Source: Bradyrhizobium sp. WBAH42 (GTDB lineage: Bacteria > Pseudomonadota > Alphaproteobacteria > Rhizobiales > Xanthobacteraceae). From it: a DNA stretch of 64,000 bases. The translations under genes were made by a program, and so were the position numbers. Of this stretch, positions 25,009 to 33,928 are shown piece after piece (position 1 is the stretch's first letter; the number at the start of each line of letters is the position of its first letter). The stretch spans positions 3,047,001-3,111,000 of the forward strand of contig NZ_CP036533.1 in NCBI RefSeq assembly GCF_024585265.1, written 5' to 3'. The notes under the pieces are model-generated. The model saw only the letters and a program-made list of their open reading frames with translations. It had not been told where the DNA came from and did not search any database.

Positions 25009-26406
25009 ATGATCCCCGTCACGTCCTTCGCCGGCAAGACGGTCGCGGTGTTCGGCCTCGGCGGCTCGGGGCTCGCCTCCTGCCATGCGTTGAAAGCCGG
25101 CGGTGCCGAGGTGGTCGCCGCCGACGACAACGCCGAGAACGTCGCCAAGGCCGCGCAGGCCGGCTTCATCACCGCGGACTTGCGCAACGTCTCCTGGGCC
25201 AAGTTCGCAAGCCTCGTGCTCGCGCCCGGCGTGCCGCTCACCCATCCTGTGCCGCACTGGAGCGTCTTGAAGGCGCGCGAGGCCGGCGTCGAGGTGATCG
25301 GCGACATCGAGCTGTTCTGCCGCGAGCGGCGCCGCCACGCACCCGATGCGCCGTTCGTCGCCATCACCGGCACCAACGGCAAGTCGACCACGACGGCGCT
25401 GATTGCGCATCTGACCAAGGTCGCCGGTTACGACACCCAGATGGGCGGCAATATCGGCACCGCGATCCTGTCGCTGGAGCCGCCGCGCATGGGCCGCGTC
25501 CACGTCATCGAGATGTCGTCCTACCAGATCGACCTCACGCCCTCGCTCGATCCCTCCGTCGGCATCCTGCTCAATGTCAGCGAGGACCATATCGACCGGC
25601 ACGGCACGATCGAGCATTACGCCGCGGTGAAGGAACGCCTCGTTGCCGGCGTGCAGGGCGGCGGCACCTCGATCGTCGGCGTCGATGACGGCTATTGCCG
25701 CGATATCGCCGACCGGCTCGATCGCGCGGGCAAGAACGTGGTGCGCATCTCCGTCAAGAACCCGCTCGCGTCAGGCATTTACGTCGAGCACGGCACCATC
25801 GTTCGCGCCTCGGGCGGCGCCCGCAGCGAAGTCGCCGCGCTCGGCGGCATCGGCTCGCTGCGCGGCCAGCACAACGCGCAGAACGCGGCCTGCGCGGCCG
25901 CCGCCGCGCTCGCCATGGGCATCAGCCAGGACGTGCTACAGAACGGCCTGCGCAGTTTTCCGGGCCTCGCGCATCGCATGGAGCAGGTCGGCCGCCGCGG
26001 CAACGTGCTGTTCGTCAACGATTCCAAGGGCACCAATGCGGATGCCACGGCGCATGCGCTGTCGTCGTTTGCCGACATCTTCTGGATCGCCGGCGGCAAG
26101 CCAAAGGCGGGCGGCATTACTAGCCTGACCGGTTTCTTCCCGCGGATTCGAAAAGCCTATCTGATCGGCGAAGCCGCGCAGGAATTTTCCGGAACGCTCG
26201 GCTCGGTCGCGCACGAGATCAGCCAGACCCTGGACGTCGCGGTCGAGCACGCCGCGCGGGATGCGGAAGCGTCGGGCCTCACTGATGCCGTCGTGCTGCT
26301 GTCGCCCGCCTGCGCCTCGTTCGACCAGTACCGCAATTTCGAGATCCGCGGCACCAAGTTCCGCGAGCTGGTGCAGGCGCTGCCGGGTGTGAAGCCGGTG
26401 GTGTAG
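25009..26406 (+). CDS. murD: UDP-MurNAc-L-alanine:D-glutamate ligase MurD
   Basis: The 465-residue ligase adds D-glutamate to UDP-MurNAc-L-Ala. The N-terminal nucleotide-binding segment [16 protein letters not shown] is followed by the P-loop [13 protein letters not shown] and the catalytic-region [13 protein letters not shown]. The C-terminal domain carries [15 protein letters not shown] and [12 protein letters not shown], which are strongly MurD-specific. It follows mraY closely; a palindromic repeat separates it from ftsW. Confidence 0.95.
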   Translation: MIPVTSFAGKTVAVFGLGGSGLASCHALKAGGAEVVAADDNAENVAKAAQAGFITADLRNVSWAKFASLVLAPGVPLTHPVPHWSVLKAREAGVEVIGDIELFCRERRRHAPDAPFVAITGTNGKSTTTALIAHLTKVAGYDTQMGGNIGTAILSLEPPRMGRVHVIEMSSYQIDLTPSLDPSVGILLNVSEDHIDRHGTIEHYAAVKERLVAGVQGGGTSIVGVDDGYCRDIADRLDRAGKNVVRISVKNPLASGIYVEHGTIVRASGGARSEVAALGGIGSLRGQHNAQNAACAAAAALAMGISQDVLQNGLRSFPGLAHRMEQVGRRGNVLFVNDSKGTNADATAHALSSFADIFWIAGGKPKAGGITSLTGFFPRIRKAYLIGEAAQEFSGTLGSVAHEISQTLDVAVEHAARDAEASGLTDAVVLLSPACASFDQYRNFEIRGTKFRELVQALPGVKPVV

Positions 26407-26432
26407 GACGCGCACTCGTCCGGCCAACTCCG

Positions 26433-26539
26433 CTGTCGTCGCCCGGCTTGACCGGGCGACCCAGTATTCCAGAGACGGTTGTGATTGAACCGAGGAGCCG
26501 CGGCGTACTGGATGCCCCGGTCAAGCCGGGGCATGACAG
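26433..26539. repeat. Intergenic palindromic repeat in the dcw cluster (murD-ftsW)
   Basis: The left half, CTGTCGTCGCCCGGCTTGAC and CGGGCGACCCAGTA, pairs imperfectly with the right half, TACTGGATGCCCCGGTC and AAGCCGGGGCATGACAG. The core around CCAGTATTCC and GTACTGGAT is shared with the element at 29042-29140, so both belong to one family. Confidence 0.82.
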
Positions 26540-26645
26540 TGCGTCTTGTGGCCAGAGATCATCGTCAAACATCCGCACTTCCTTAACCCCCCGGTAACCA
26601 ACCTCGGCGACCAATGGACGGACCTCTGTCCGAAAGCGGCCGCCC

Positions 26646-27797
26646 ATGCTCTCCCGTGAAGAACGCACCCCCTTTTCCGAGTGGTGGTGGACCGTCGACA
26701 AGCCGCTGATGGGCGCCATCCTGGGGCTGATGCTGACCGGGGTGATCCTGTCGCTGGCGGCGAGCCCGCCGGTTGCGACCCGCATCGGGCTCGATGCCTT
26801 CCACTTCTTCAGCCGCCACGTGCTGTTCCTCGTGCCCTCCTGCATCGTGCTGCTCGGGGTGTCCTTCCTGTCGCCGCGCGCGATCCGCCGCTCGGCCCTG
26901 ATCATCTTCGCGGCGAGCATCATCCTGATCGTGCTCACGCTCGCCATCGGCCCCGAGGTGAAGGGTTCGCGCCGCTGGATCACGCTGCTCGGCGTCAACA
27001 TCCAGGCCTCCGAGATCGCAAAACCGTCTTTCGTCGTGATCGCGGCCTGGCTGTTCGCGGAATCGACCAGACGGCCGGAGATGCCGGCGACCTCGATGGC
27101 GCTGGTGCTGCTGCTGATGCTGGTCGCGCTATTGGTGATGGAGCCGGATTTCGGCCAGACCATGCTGATCCTGATGGTATGGGGCTCGCTGTTCTTCATC
27201 GCGGGCATGCGCATGATCTGGGTGTTCGGGCTCGCAGGTCTCGGCGCGGCCGGCCTGTTCAGCGCCTATCTTTTCGTTCCGCACGTCGCGGGCCGCATCA
27301 AGCGCTTCATGAACCCGGCCTCCGGCGACACCTTCCAGGTCGATACCGCCATGGAGGCCTTCTACAACGGCGGCTGGTTCGGGCTCGGACCCGGCGAGGG
27401 CATCGCCAAACGCAGCCTGCCGGACAGCCACACCGACTTCGTCTTCGCGGTCGCGGCCGAAGAGTTCGGCATCATCCTGTGCCTTGCGATGCTGGCGCTG
27501 TTCGCCTTCGTCGTCATCCGCACGCTATCGCGTGCCTATGCCAATGAGGACATGTTCTCGCGCTTTGCGGCCTCGGGTCTTGCGATCCTGTTCGGCGTGC
27601 AGGCGGCGATCAACATGTCGGTGAACCTGCAGCTCATTCCCGCCAAGGGCATGACGCTGCCGTTCATCTCCTATGGCGGCTCCTCGATCATCTCGCTCGC
27701 CTATGGCGTCGGCATGATGCTGGCGCTGACGCGGCTGCGCCCGCGCACCGAGGTCGAGGCGAGCGGCCACGCCGAGGCGATGCGCAGTTACGCGTAA
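26646..27797 (+). CDS. ftsW: Septal peptidoglycan glycosyltransferase FtsW (SEDS family)
   Basis: The 383-residue SEDS protein polymerises lipid II at the septum with FtsI. About ten membrane segments are visible. Family sequences include PEVKGSRRWI, the large periplasmic loop with GGWFGLGPGEGIAKRSLPDS and HTDFVFAVAAEEFG, and the C-terminal GMTLPFISYGGSSI. Length is typical. It is flanked on both sides by palindromic repeats. The upstream gap also carries TTAACC and GTAACC elements at about 26583-26599, a partial match to a CtrA box. Confidence 0.95.
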   Translation: MLSREERTPFSEWWWTVDKPLMGAILGLMLTGVILSLAASPPVATRIGLDAFHFFSRHVLFLVPSCIVLLGVSFLSPRAIRRSALIIFAASIILIVLTLAIGPEVKGSRRWITLLGVNIQASEIAKPSFVVIAAWLFAESTRRPEMPATSMALVLLLMLVALLVMEPDFGQTMLILMVWGSLFFIAGMRMIWVFGLAGLGAAGLFSAYLFVPHVAGRIKRFMNPASGDTFQVDTAMEAFYNGGWFGLGPGEGIAKRSLPDSHTDFVFAVAAEEFGIILCLAMLALFAFVVIRTLSRAYANEDMFSRFAASGLAILFGVQAAINMSVNLQLIPAKGMTLPFISYGGSSIISLAYGVGMMLALTRLRPRTEVEASGHAEAMRSYA

Positions 27798-27799
27798 GT

Positions 27800-27878
27800 C
27801 GTCATTGCGAGCGCAGCGAAGCAATCCAGACTGTCCCGCGGAGGGATTCTGGATTGCTTCGCTTCGCTCGCAATGACG
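27800..27878. repeat. Intergenic palindromic repeat in the dcw cluster (ftsW-murG)
   Basis: This is the same family as 16271-16361: CGTCATTGCGAGCGCAGCG and AAGCAATCCAGA on the left, TCTGGATTGCTTCG and CGCTCGCAATGACG on the right. It nearly fills the gap between ftsW and murG. Confidence 0.88.
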
Positions 27879-27904
27879 GGACAGACCTTGTAAAAAGGCC
27901 TACC

Positions 27905-29005
27905 ATGGACACGTCCCCCCTGATTCTTCTCGCCGCGGGCGGCACCGGCGGCCATCTGTTCCCGGCCGAGGCGCTCGGCGTCGAATTGATCCGGCGCGGT
28001 TATCGCGTCCGCCTCGTCACCGACGAGCGCGCGCTGCGCTACAGCGGGCTGTTCAGCAAGGACATGATCGACGTCGTCAGAAGCGAGACCGCGCGCGGCC
28101 GCAATCCGCTTCAGCTCGCCTATGCCGGCCTCACGCTCGCCGCCGGCACGCTGTCGGCCTACGCCCTGATCAAGCGGTTGAAGCCCGTCGCCGTCGTCGG
28201 CTTCGGCGGCTATCCGACCTTGCCGCCGCTGGTCGCGGCGAAGTTCGCGGGCGTACCCGGCATCATCCACGACGCCAACGCCGTGCTCGGCCGCGCCAAC
28301 CGGTTCCTGTCGAGCCGCGTGCGCGCCATCGCGACATCCTTGCCCGGCGTGCTCGATCGCGATCCGGCGCTGGCAGGCAAGACGACGACCGTCGGCACGC
28401 CGATGCGTCCGGCGATCCTCGCGGCCGCTGCGGTGAAATATGCCGCGCCCGAGCCGAACGGGCCGCTGCGTCTGCTCGTCGTCGGCGGCAGCCAGGGCGC
28501 GCGCATCATGGCCGACATCGTGCCTGATACGATCGAGCGACTCGAGCCTGCGCTGTGGAGCCGTCTCATTCTCACCCAGCAGGTGCGCGAAGAGGACATG
28601 AGCCGCGTGCGCGCCGTCTACGACAAGCTCAAGATCAAGGCCGAGCTCGCGCCGTTCTTCACGGATCTGCCGGCGCGCCTCGCCTCCAATCATCTCGTGG
28701 TATCGCGCTCCGGTGCGGGCACCGTGGCCGAGCTCGCCGCGATCGGCCGGCCCTCGATCCTGGTGCCGCTGCCCGGCTCGATCGACCAGGACCAGTTCGC
28801 CAATGCCGGCGTCCTGGTCAAGGTCGAGGGCGCAATCCGGATCCCGCAGACCGAGTTCACCTCCGATCGGCTGGCGTCCGAAATTTCTGGCTTCGCCGCC
28901 GAGCCCGTGCGCCTTGCCGCGATGGCCGAAGCCGCCCGCGGCGCTGGCCGGCTCGACGCGGCTGAGCGGCTGGCCGACCTCGTGGTCAAGGTCGCGGGAA
29001 TCTGA
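27905..29005 (+). CDS. murG: Lipid II synthase MurG (GlcNAc transferase)
   Basis: The 366-residue GT-B glycosyltransferase transfers GlcNAc from UDP-GlcNAc onto lipid I. The N-terminal ILLAAGGTGGHLFPAEAL loop, the PTLPPLVAAKFAGVPGIIHD segment, LLVVGGSQGARIM and the donor-site LVVSRSGAGTVAELAAIGRP are diagnostic. I chose ATG 27905; the frame extends to 27854, but that part lies in a palindromic repeat. It is a peripheral enzyme on the inner face of the membrane. Confidence 0.95.
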   Translation: MDTSPLILLAAGGTGGHLFPAEALGVELIRRGYRVRLVTDERALRYSGLFSKDMIDVVRSETARGRNPLQLAYAGLTLAAGTLSAYALIKRLKPVAVVGFGGYPTLPPLVAAKFAGVPGIIHDANAVLGRANRFLSSRVRAIATSLPGVLDRDPALAGKTTTVGTPMRPAILAAAAVKYAAPEPNGPLRLLVVGGSQGARIMADIVPDTIERLEPALWSRLILTQQVREEDMSRVRAVYDKLKIKAELAPFFTDLPARLASNHLVVSRSGAGTVAELAAIGRPSILVPLPGSIDQDQFANAGVLVKVEGAIRIPQTEFTSDRLASEISGFAAEPVRLAAMAEAARGAGRLDAAERLADLVVKVAGI

Positions 29006-29041
29006 CGTCTGTTCCGGCCCGGATGGCCAAAAAAGCCACTT

Positions 29042-29140
29042 GTCATGCCCCGCGAAAGCGGGGCATCCAGTATCCGACGCAGTTGATTTGAATCTCTGGC
29101 GTCGCGGAGTACTGGATCGTCCGCCTTCGCGGACGATGAC
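29042..29140. repeat. Intergenic palindromic repeat in the dcw cluster (murG-murC)
   Basis: The left half has GTCATGCCCCGCGAAAGCG and GGGCATCCAGTATCC; the right half has AGTACTGGATCGTCC and GCCTTCGCGGACGATGAC. It shares the CCAGTATCC/TACTGGAT core with the element at 26433-26539, while the outer hairpins differ in sequence but conserve pairing. Confidence 0.82.
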
Positions 29141-29154
29141 CCCAAGGAAACCAC

Positions 29155-30558
29155 ATGAGACTGCCGCGCGAGATCGGACCCATCCACTTCGTCGGGATCG
29201 GCGGGATCGGCATGAGCGGCATCGCCGAGGTGCTGGTCAATCTCGGCTATGCCGTGCAGGGCTCGGATGCCGCCGACAATTACAATCTCGACCGTCTGCG
29301 CAAGAAGGGCGCGAAGGTCTCGGTCGGCCACAAGGCCGAGAATATCGACGGCGCCGAGGTCGTGGTCGTGTCCTCCGCGATCAAGCGCGACAATCCGGAA
29401 CTGATGGCGGCACGCGAGAAACGCATTCCCGTGGTGCGCCGCGCCGAGATGTTGGCCGAGCTGATGCGGCTGAAGAGCTGCGTCGCCATCGCCGGCACGC
29501 ACGGCAAGACCACGACGACGACGATGGTCGCAACGCTGCTCGACGCCGGCGGCCTCGACCCGACCGTGATCAACGGCGGCATCATCAACGCCTACGGCTC
29601 CAACGCACGGTTAGGTGCCGGCGACTGGATGGTGGTGGAGGCCGACGAGAGCGACGGCACGTTCCTGAAGCTGCCGACCGATGTCGCGATCGTCACCAAT
29701 GTCGACCCCGAGCATCTCGATCACTTCAAGACCTTCGAGGCCGTGCAGGACGCGTTCCGTCACTTCGTCGAGAACCTGCCGTTCTACGGCTTTGCCGTGA
29801 TGTGCATCGATCATCCCGTGGTGCAGAGCCTCGTCGGCAGGATCGAGGATCGCCGCATCATCACTTACGGTGAGAACCCGCAGGCCGATGCACGCCTGGT
29901 CGATCTCACCGCGGGCGGCGGCGGCTCGAAGTTCAAGGTCGTGATCCGCGACCGCAAGACCGGCACCACGCATGAGATCGCCGACCTCGCGCTGCCGATG
30001 CCGGGCCGGCACAACGCCTCGAATGCGACGGCTGCAATTGCGGTCGCGCATGAGCTCGGCGTGTCGGACGAGGCGATCCGCAAGGCGCTGGCTGGCTTCG
30101 GCGGCGTCAAGCGGCGCTTCACCAAGACTGGCGAGTGGAACGGCGTCACCGTGATCGACGATTACGGCCATCACCCCGTGGAGATCGCGGCCGTGCTGAA
30201 GGCAGCGCGCGATTCCTACACCGGTAAGGTGATCGCCGTGGTGCAGCCGCATCGCTACACCCGTCTGCAATCGCTGTTCGAGGAATTCTGCACCTGCTTC
30301 AACGACGCCGATGCGGTCGTCGTCGCCGACGTCTATGCCGCGGGCGAAGCGCCGATCGACGGCATCGACCGCGACCATTTCGTCGCGGGCCTGCGCGCGC
30401 ATGGTCACCGCGAGGTGATCCCGCTGCCGGCCGCGACGGAGCTCGCCGGCATCGTCAAGGGATTGGCGAAACCAGGCGATCTCGTCGTGTGCCTCGGGGC
30501 AGGCAACATCACGCAATGGGCGTATGCATTGCCCGGCGAATTGAAGGCGCTGGGGTAA
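29155..30558 (+). CDS. murC: UDP-MurNAc:L-alanine ligase MurC
   Basis: The 467-residue ligase adds the first stem-peptide amino acid to UDP-MurNAc. It begins with [18 protein letters not shown] and GYAVQGSD, has the P-loop [13 protein letters not shown], the [10 protein letters not shown] segment, and the C-terminal [20 protein letters not shown] and [10 protein letters not shown], all typical of MurC. The ATG sits 14 bases after a repeat element, with AAGGAAACC upstream. murB follows after four bases. Confidence 0.96.
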   Translation: MRLPREIGPIHFVGIGGIGMSGIAEVLVNLGYAVQGSDAADNYNLDRLRKKGAKVSVGHKAENIDGAEVVVVSSAIKRDNPELMAAREKRIPVVRRAEMLAELMRLKSCVAIAGTHGKTTTTTMVATLLDAGGLDPTVINGGIINAYGSNARLGAGDWMVVEADESDGTFLKLPTDVAIVTNVDPEHLDHFKTFEAVQDAFRHFVENLPFYGFAVMCIDHPVVQSLVGRIEDRRIITYGENPQADARLVDLTAGGGGSKFKVVIRDRKTGTTHEIADLALPMPGRHNASNATAAIAVAHELGVSDEAIRKALAGFGGVKRRFTKTGEWNGVTVIDDYGHHPVEIAAVLKAARDSYTGKVIAVVQPHRYTRLQSLFEEFCTCFNDADAVVVADVYAAGEAPIDGIDRDHFVAGLRAHGHREVIPLPAATELAGIVKGLAKPGDLVVCLGAGNITQWAYALPGELKALG

Positions 30559-30562
30559 CGCG

Positions 30563-31480
30563 GTGGGATTTCCCGACATCACCCCTTCACTCAAAGCCGC
30601 GATGCCCGAGCTGCGCGGCCGGCTGCTGGCGAACCAGTCATTGGCCGAGCTCACCTGGTTTCGCGTCGGCGGTCCCGCGCAGGTGTTGTTCACGCCGGCG
30701 GACGAGGACGATCTCGCTTACTTCCTCGCGCATCTGGCCCCTGACATTCCCGTCTATGTCATCGGCGTCGGCTCCAACCTCATCGTGCGCGACGGCGGCA
30801 TTGCCGGCGTCGTCATTCGTCTCGCGCCGCGCGCCTTCGGCGAGGCGAGTGCGAGTGGCGACATCGTCACCGCAGGTACTGCCGCGCTCGACAAGCGCGT
30901 GGCGGAGGTTGCGGCGTCCGCCAATATCGGCGGGCTCGAATTCTTTTTCGGCATTCCGGGTACGATCGGCGGCGCGCTGCGCATGAATGCCGGCGCCAAT
31001 GGCGGCGAGACCAAGGACGTGCTGATCGAGGCGAGGGGCGTCGGGCGCGACGGCACCAAGCACGTGTTCTCCAACGCCGACATGAAGTTCGTCTACCGCA
31101 ACAGCGGCGTCGATCCCTCCATCATCTTCACCTCCGCGCGCTTTCGCGGCGAGATCAGGGACGCGGAGGCGATCCGCGCGCGCATGGCGGAGGTGCAGAG
31201 CCATCGCGAGACCGCGCAGCCGATCCGCGAGAAGACCGGCGGCTCGACCTTCAAGAATCCGCCCGGCCATTCCGCCTGGAAGCTGGTGGATGCCGCCGGC
31301 TGCCGCGGCTTGCGCGTCGGTGGCGCGCAGGTCTCGGAGATGCATTGCAACTTCCTGATCAACACGGGTGACGCCACCGCGCATGACATCGAGACGCTCG
31401 GCGAGACCGTACGCGAACGCGTTAAGGCGAATTCCGGAATTGAGCTACACTGGGAAATCAAGCGGATCGGGCTTTCATGA
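30563..31480 (+). CDS. murB: UDP-N-acetylenolpyruvoylglucosamine reductase MurB
   Basis: The 305-residue FAD enzyme reduces enolpyruvyl-UDP-GlcNAc to UDP-MurNAc with NADPH. Family segments are [15 protein letters not shown], the FAD site [34 protein letters not shown] and the [18 protein letters not shown] region with the proton-donating serine. The start is GTG at 30563, four bases after murC, with GGGG upstream. It is a soluble cytoplasmic enzyme. Confidence 0.95.
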   Translation: MGFPDITPSLKAAMPELRGRLLANQSLAELTWFRVGGPAQVLFTPADEDDLAYFLAHLAPDIPVYVIGVGSNLIVRDGGIAGVVIRLAPRAFGEASASGDIVTAGTAALDKRVAEVAASANIGGLEFFFGIPGTIGGALRMNAGANGGETKDVLIEARGVGRDGTKHVFSNADMKFVYRNSGVDPSIIFTSARFRGEIRDAEAIRARMAEVQSHRETAQPIREKTGGSTFKNPPGHSAWKLVDAAGCRGLRVGGAQVSEMHCNFLINTGDATAHDIETLGETVRERVKANSGIELHWEIKRIGLS

Positions 31481-31494
31481 TTTCCGTCATTCCG

Positions 31495-31543
31495 GGGCGC
31501 GACGAAGTCGCGCCTGCGCCTTTCGGCGCATCCCGGAGTGACG
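31495..31543. repeat. Short palindromic repeat in the dcw cluster (murB-ddl)
   Basis: The element CGTCATTCCGGGGCGCGAC to CATCCCGGAGTGACG is a shortened member of the GTCATTCCGG family (13757-13855 and 14907-15008). It has lost the internal GGAATCCAT pair but gained an inner hairpin, GCGCGACGAAGTCGCGC. It fills the gap before ddl. Confidence 0.82.
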
Positions 31544-31564
31544 ATACACATGGGTGACAGGAAC

Positions 31565-32551
31565 ATGCGCATCACCATCCTCTTCGGCGGCTCCAACCGC
31601 GAACGTCTGGTCTCGGTCGCCACCGCCCAGGCGCTGCATCAGGCGCTGCCCGAGGCCGACCTCTGGTGGTGGGACGTCGAGGACAAGGTGCACGTCGTGC
31701 AGTCGAAGCAGCTGCTCGAGCATGCCCGCCCGTTCGAGGACGAGTTCAAGCCGGGCACGTCAGGCGTTCCGCTCGCGCAGGCGCTCGACCGGGCCAAGGC
31801 GGAAGATCGCGTGCTGGTGCTCGGCCTGCATGGCGGGCGTGCCGAGAACGGCGAATTGCAGGTGATGTGCGAGGCGCGCGGCGTGCCGTTCACCGGCTCG
31901 GGCTCGGCGTCCTCGCATCTCGCCTTCGACAAGATCGCAGCCAAGCATTTCGCTGCGCTCGGCGGCGTCACGCCACCGGAAAATCTTGCGCTCGATGATA
32001 TCGACGGGGCCTTCGCCGAATACGGCCGGTTGATTGCAAAGCCCGCGCGCGACGGGTCGAGCTACGGCCTGATCTTCGTCAACGCCAAGCAGGACCTCGT
32101 CGCCGTCCGCAACGCGGCCAAGCATGAAGAGTATGTCATCGAGCCCTACATCGCCGGCGTGGAGGCGACCTGCGGCGTGCTGGAGCGCACCGACGGCTCG
32201 ATCATCTCGCTGCCGCCGATCGAGATCATTCCGGGTGAGGGCAATTTCGACTACGCGGCGAAATATCTTCTGAAGTCGACCCAGGAGATCTGCCCCGGCC
32301 GCTTCGCACCCGAGATCACCGCCGCGCTCAAGGAGCAGGCGATGCTGGCCCATCGCGCAATGTCCTGCACCGGCTATTCCCGCTCGGACTTCATCGTCTC
32401 GGACAAGGGCCTCGTCTATCTCGAGACCAACACGCTGCCCGGGCTGACCAAGTCCTCGCTCTACCCCAAGGCGCTGAAAGCCGAAGGCATCGAGTTCGTC
32501 GACTTCCTGCGCGGCCTGGTCGAGCTCGCCTGCCAGCGCGTACGGAAATAG
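31565..32551 (+). CDS. ddl: D-alanine--D-alanine ligase (divergent ATP-grasp type)
   Basis: The 328-residue ATP-grasp protein sits where ddl normally lies and should make D-Ala-D-Ala for MurF. Key Ddl features remain: the N-terminal LFGGSNRERLVSV, aligning its first Glu with the catalytic Glu15 of E. coli DdlB; GLHGGRAENGELQ; the CTGYSRSDFIV arginine motif; and LETNTLPGLTKSSLYPK near the end. The middle differs strongly from standard Ddl, so its substrate range deserves care. I chose ATG 31565, after AGGAAC, over ATGs at 31538 and 31550, the first of which overlaps the repeat. Confidence 0.85.
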   Translation: MRITILFGGSNRERLVSVATAQALHQALPEADLWWWDVEDKVHVVQSKQLLEHARPFEDEFKPGTSGVPLAQALDRAKAEDRVLVLGLHGGRAENGELQVMCEARGVPFTGSGSASSHLAFDKIAAKHFAALGGVTPPENLALDDIDGAFAEYGRLIAKPARDGSSYGLIFVNAKQDLVAVRNAAKHEEYVIEPYIAGVEATCGVLERTDGSIISLPPIEIIPGEGNFDYAAKYLLKSTQEICPGRFAPEITAALKEQAMLAHRAMSCTGYSRSDFIVSDKGLVYLETNTLPGLTKSSLYPKALKAEGIEFVDFLRGLVELACQRVRK

Positions 32552-32899
32552 TCAGGACTGGTTAACGGCCGAATCGGCGAAACCGACCAGTTTGGCGACC
32601 AAAACCGGTAAAATGCCGGACATCGCGGCGCAAATGCCTCACATCGCGAGGCAAAATGCGCAAGTCGTTAACGAATTTTACCTTTTGTTTACCAGGACGT
32701 CCGAAGGTTAACGCTGGCGGCGCATATGGCGCTTTGGCTGCCGGCGCGAGAGCTGTCGCGGGTGATGTCACCCTCCAGCGAACGCTTTGAAGGGGAGAGG
32801 TTTTCTTCTGCTGAAGACCAGCACCCGGCCCGGCACCGAGACGTCATGTTCGCCAGGATCCGCGCGATGTCGCGGGCAAACTGTTGACGAGCTCGTGCA
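32552..32899. other. Intergenic region before ftsQ with GTTAAC elements
   Basis: This 348-base gap is the widest within the cluster and is locally A+T-richer than its surroundings at about 32660-32700. It contains three GTTAAC hexamers, near 32562, 32668 and 32707, and a GTTTACC nearby. I see no gene. It probably carries an internal promoter for ftsQAZ, as is common in alphaproteobacteria. Confidence 0.45.
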
Positions 32900-33928
32900 A
32901 TGGATGGAGCAGGAAGCCTCACCCGGTCGCTTTTCAGATCGCTGAGGCCCCAAGCTGACCTGAAGGCGGCCGCTATCGGAGCGGGCGTGCTTCTGCGCGA
33001 GTGGATGCAGGACAAGCACGAAGAGGCGCGCGCTGCCGCCAAGGACAAGGCCAAAGCCAAGGCCAAGGTCAGGGCCGTCGTCGAGCGCGAGCCGCCGCCG
33101 CGCGTGGTCGCGCTGGTCGAGCGCTATCTGCCGCGCCGCGTCGGCCTCAGCATGACCGTGCTGCTCCTGATCGGCAGCTGCGGCTTCGGCATCGTCAAGG
33201 GCGGCCATCTCCAGGATTTCGTCACCGCGGTCAGCGATGCCCGCAATGCGCTGGCCAATTCCGCCGGTTTCCGCATCACCTCCGTCGTGATCAACGGCCG
33301 CAAGCAGCTGACGCAGGACGAGATCCTCGCGATCGGCGGCGTCAGCGGCCGTTCCTCGCTGCTGTTCCTCGATGCGGACGCGGTGCGCGACAAGCTCAAG
33401 GCCAATCCCTGGATTGCGGATGCGACCGTGCTGAAGCTCTATCCGGGCCAGCTCATGATCGAGCTCACCGAGCGCAAGGCGTTCGCGCTGTGGCAGGAGG
33501 CCGGCCGGCTCTCCGTCATCGCCGACGACGGCGCCGTGCTCGAGCCCTATGTTTCGCGCCGCTTCCTGTCGCTGCCGCTCGTGGTCGGCAAGGGCGCCGA
33601 CACCCAGGCGCGTGATTTCCTGGCGCTGCTATCGCGCTACCCGCAGGTGAATTCGGTGACCAAGGCCGCGATCTACGTGGGCGAGCGGCGCTGGAACCTG
33701 CGGCTCAAGGACGGTCTCGACATCCGCCTGCCCGAGCAGGACGTCGGCAACGCGCTTGCGACGCTGTCCAAGCTCGACAAGGAAGACCGGTTGTTCTCCC
33801 GCGACATCGTCGCCGTCGACATGCGCCTGCCGGACCGGCTGGTGGTGCAGCTCTCCGAGGACGCCGCAAAGGCGCGCGAGGAGCTGTTCAAGGACAAGAA
33901 GAAAAAGAAGGCCGGGGATTCCGCATGA
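32900..33928 (+). CDS. ftsQ: Cell division protein FtsQ
   Basis: The 342-residue bitopic protein has a long, Lys/Ala-rich cytoplasmic N-terminus (AKDKAKAKAKVRAVV), a membrane helix near residues 80-100 (LSMTVLLLIGSCGFGIV), and a periplasmic POTRA domain (FRITSVVINGRKQLTQDEIL). A beta domain follows that binds FtsL/FtsB. The N-terminus is longer than in E. coli, as usual in Rhizobiales. ATG 32900 lacks an obvious Shine-Dalgarno sequence. Its stop overlaps ftsA by ATGA. Confidence 0.93.
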   Translation: MDGAGSLTRSLFRSLRPQADLKAAAIGAGVLLREWMQDKHEEARAAAKDKAKAKAKVRAVVEREPPPRVVALVERYLPRRVGLSMTVLLLIGSCGFGIVKGGHLQDFVTAVSDARNALANSAGFRITSVVINGRKQLTQDEILAIGGVSGRSSLLFLDADAVRDKLKANPWIADATVLKLYPGQLMIELTERKAFALWQEAGRLSVIADDGAVLEPYVSRRFLSLPLVVGKGADTQARDFLALLSRYPQVNSVTKAAIYVGERRWNLRLKDGLDIRLPEQDVGNALATLSKLDKEDRLFSRDIVAVDMRLPDRLVVQLSEDAAKAREELFKDKKKKKAGDSA

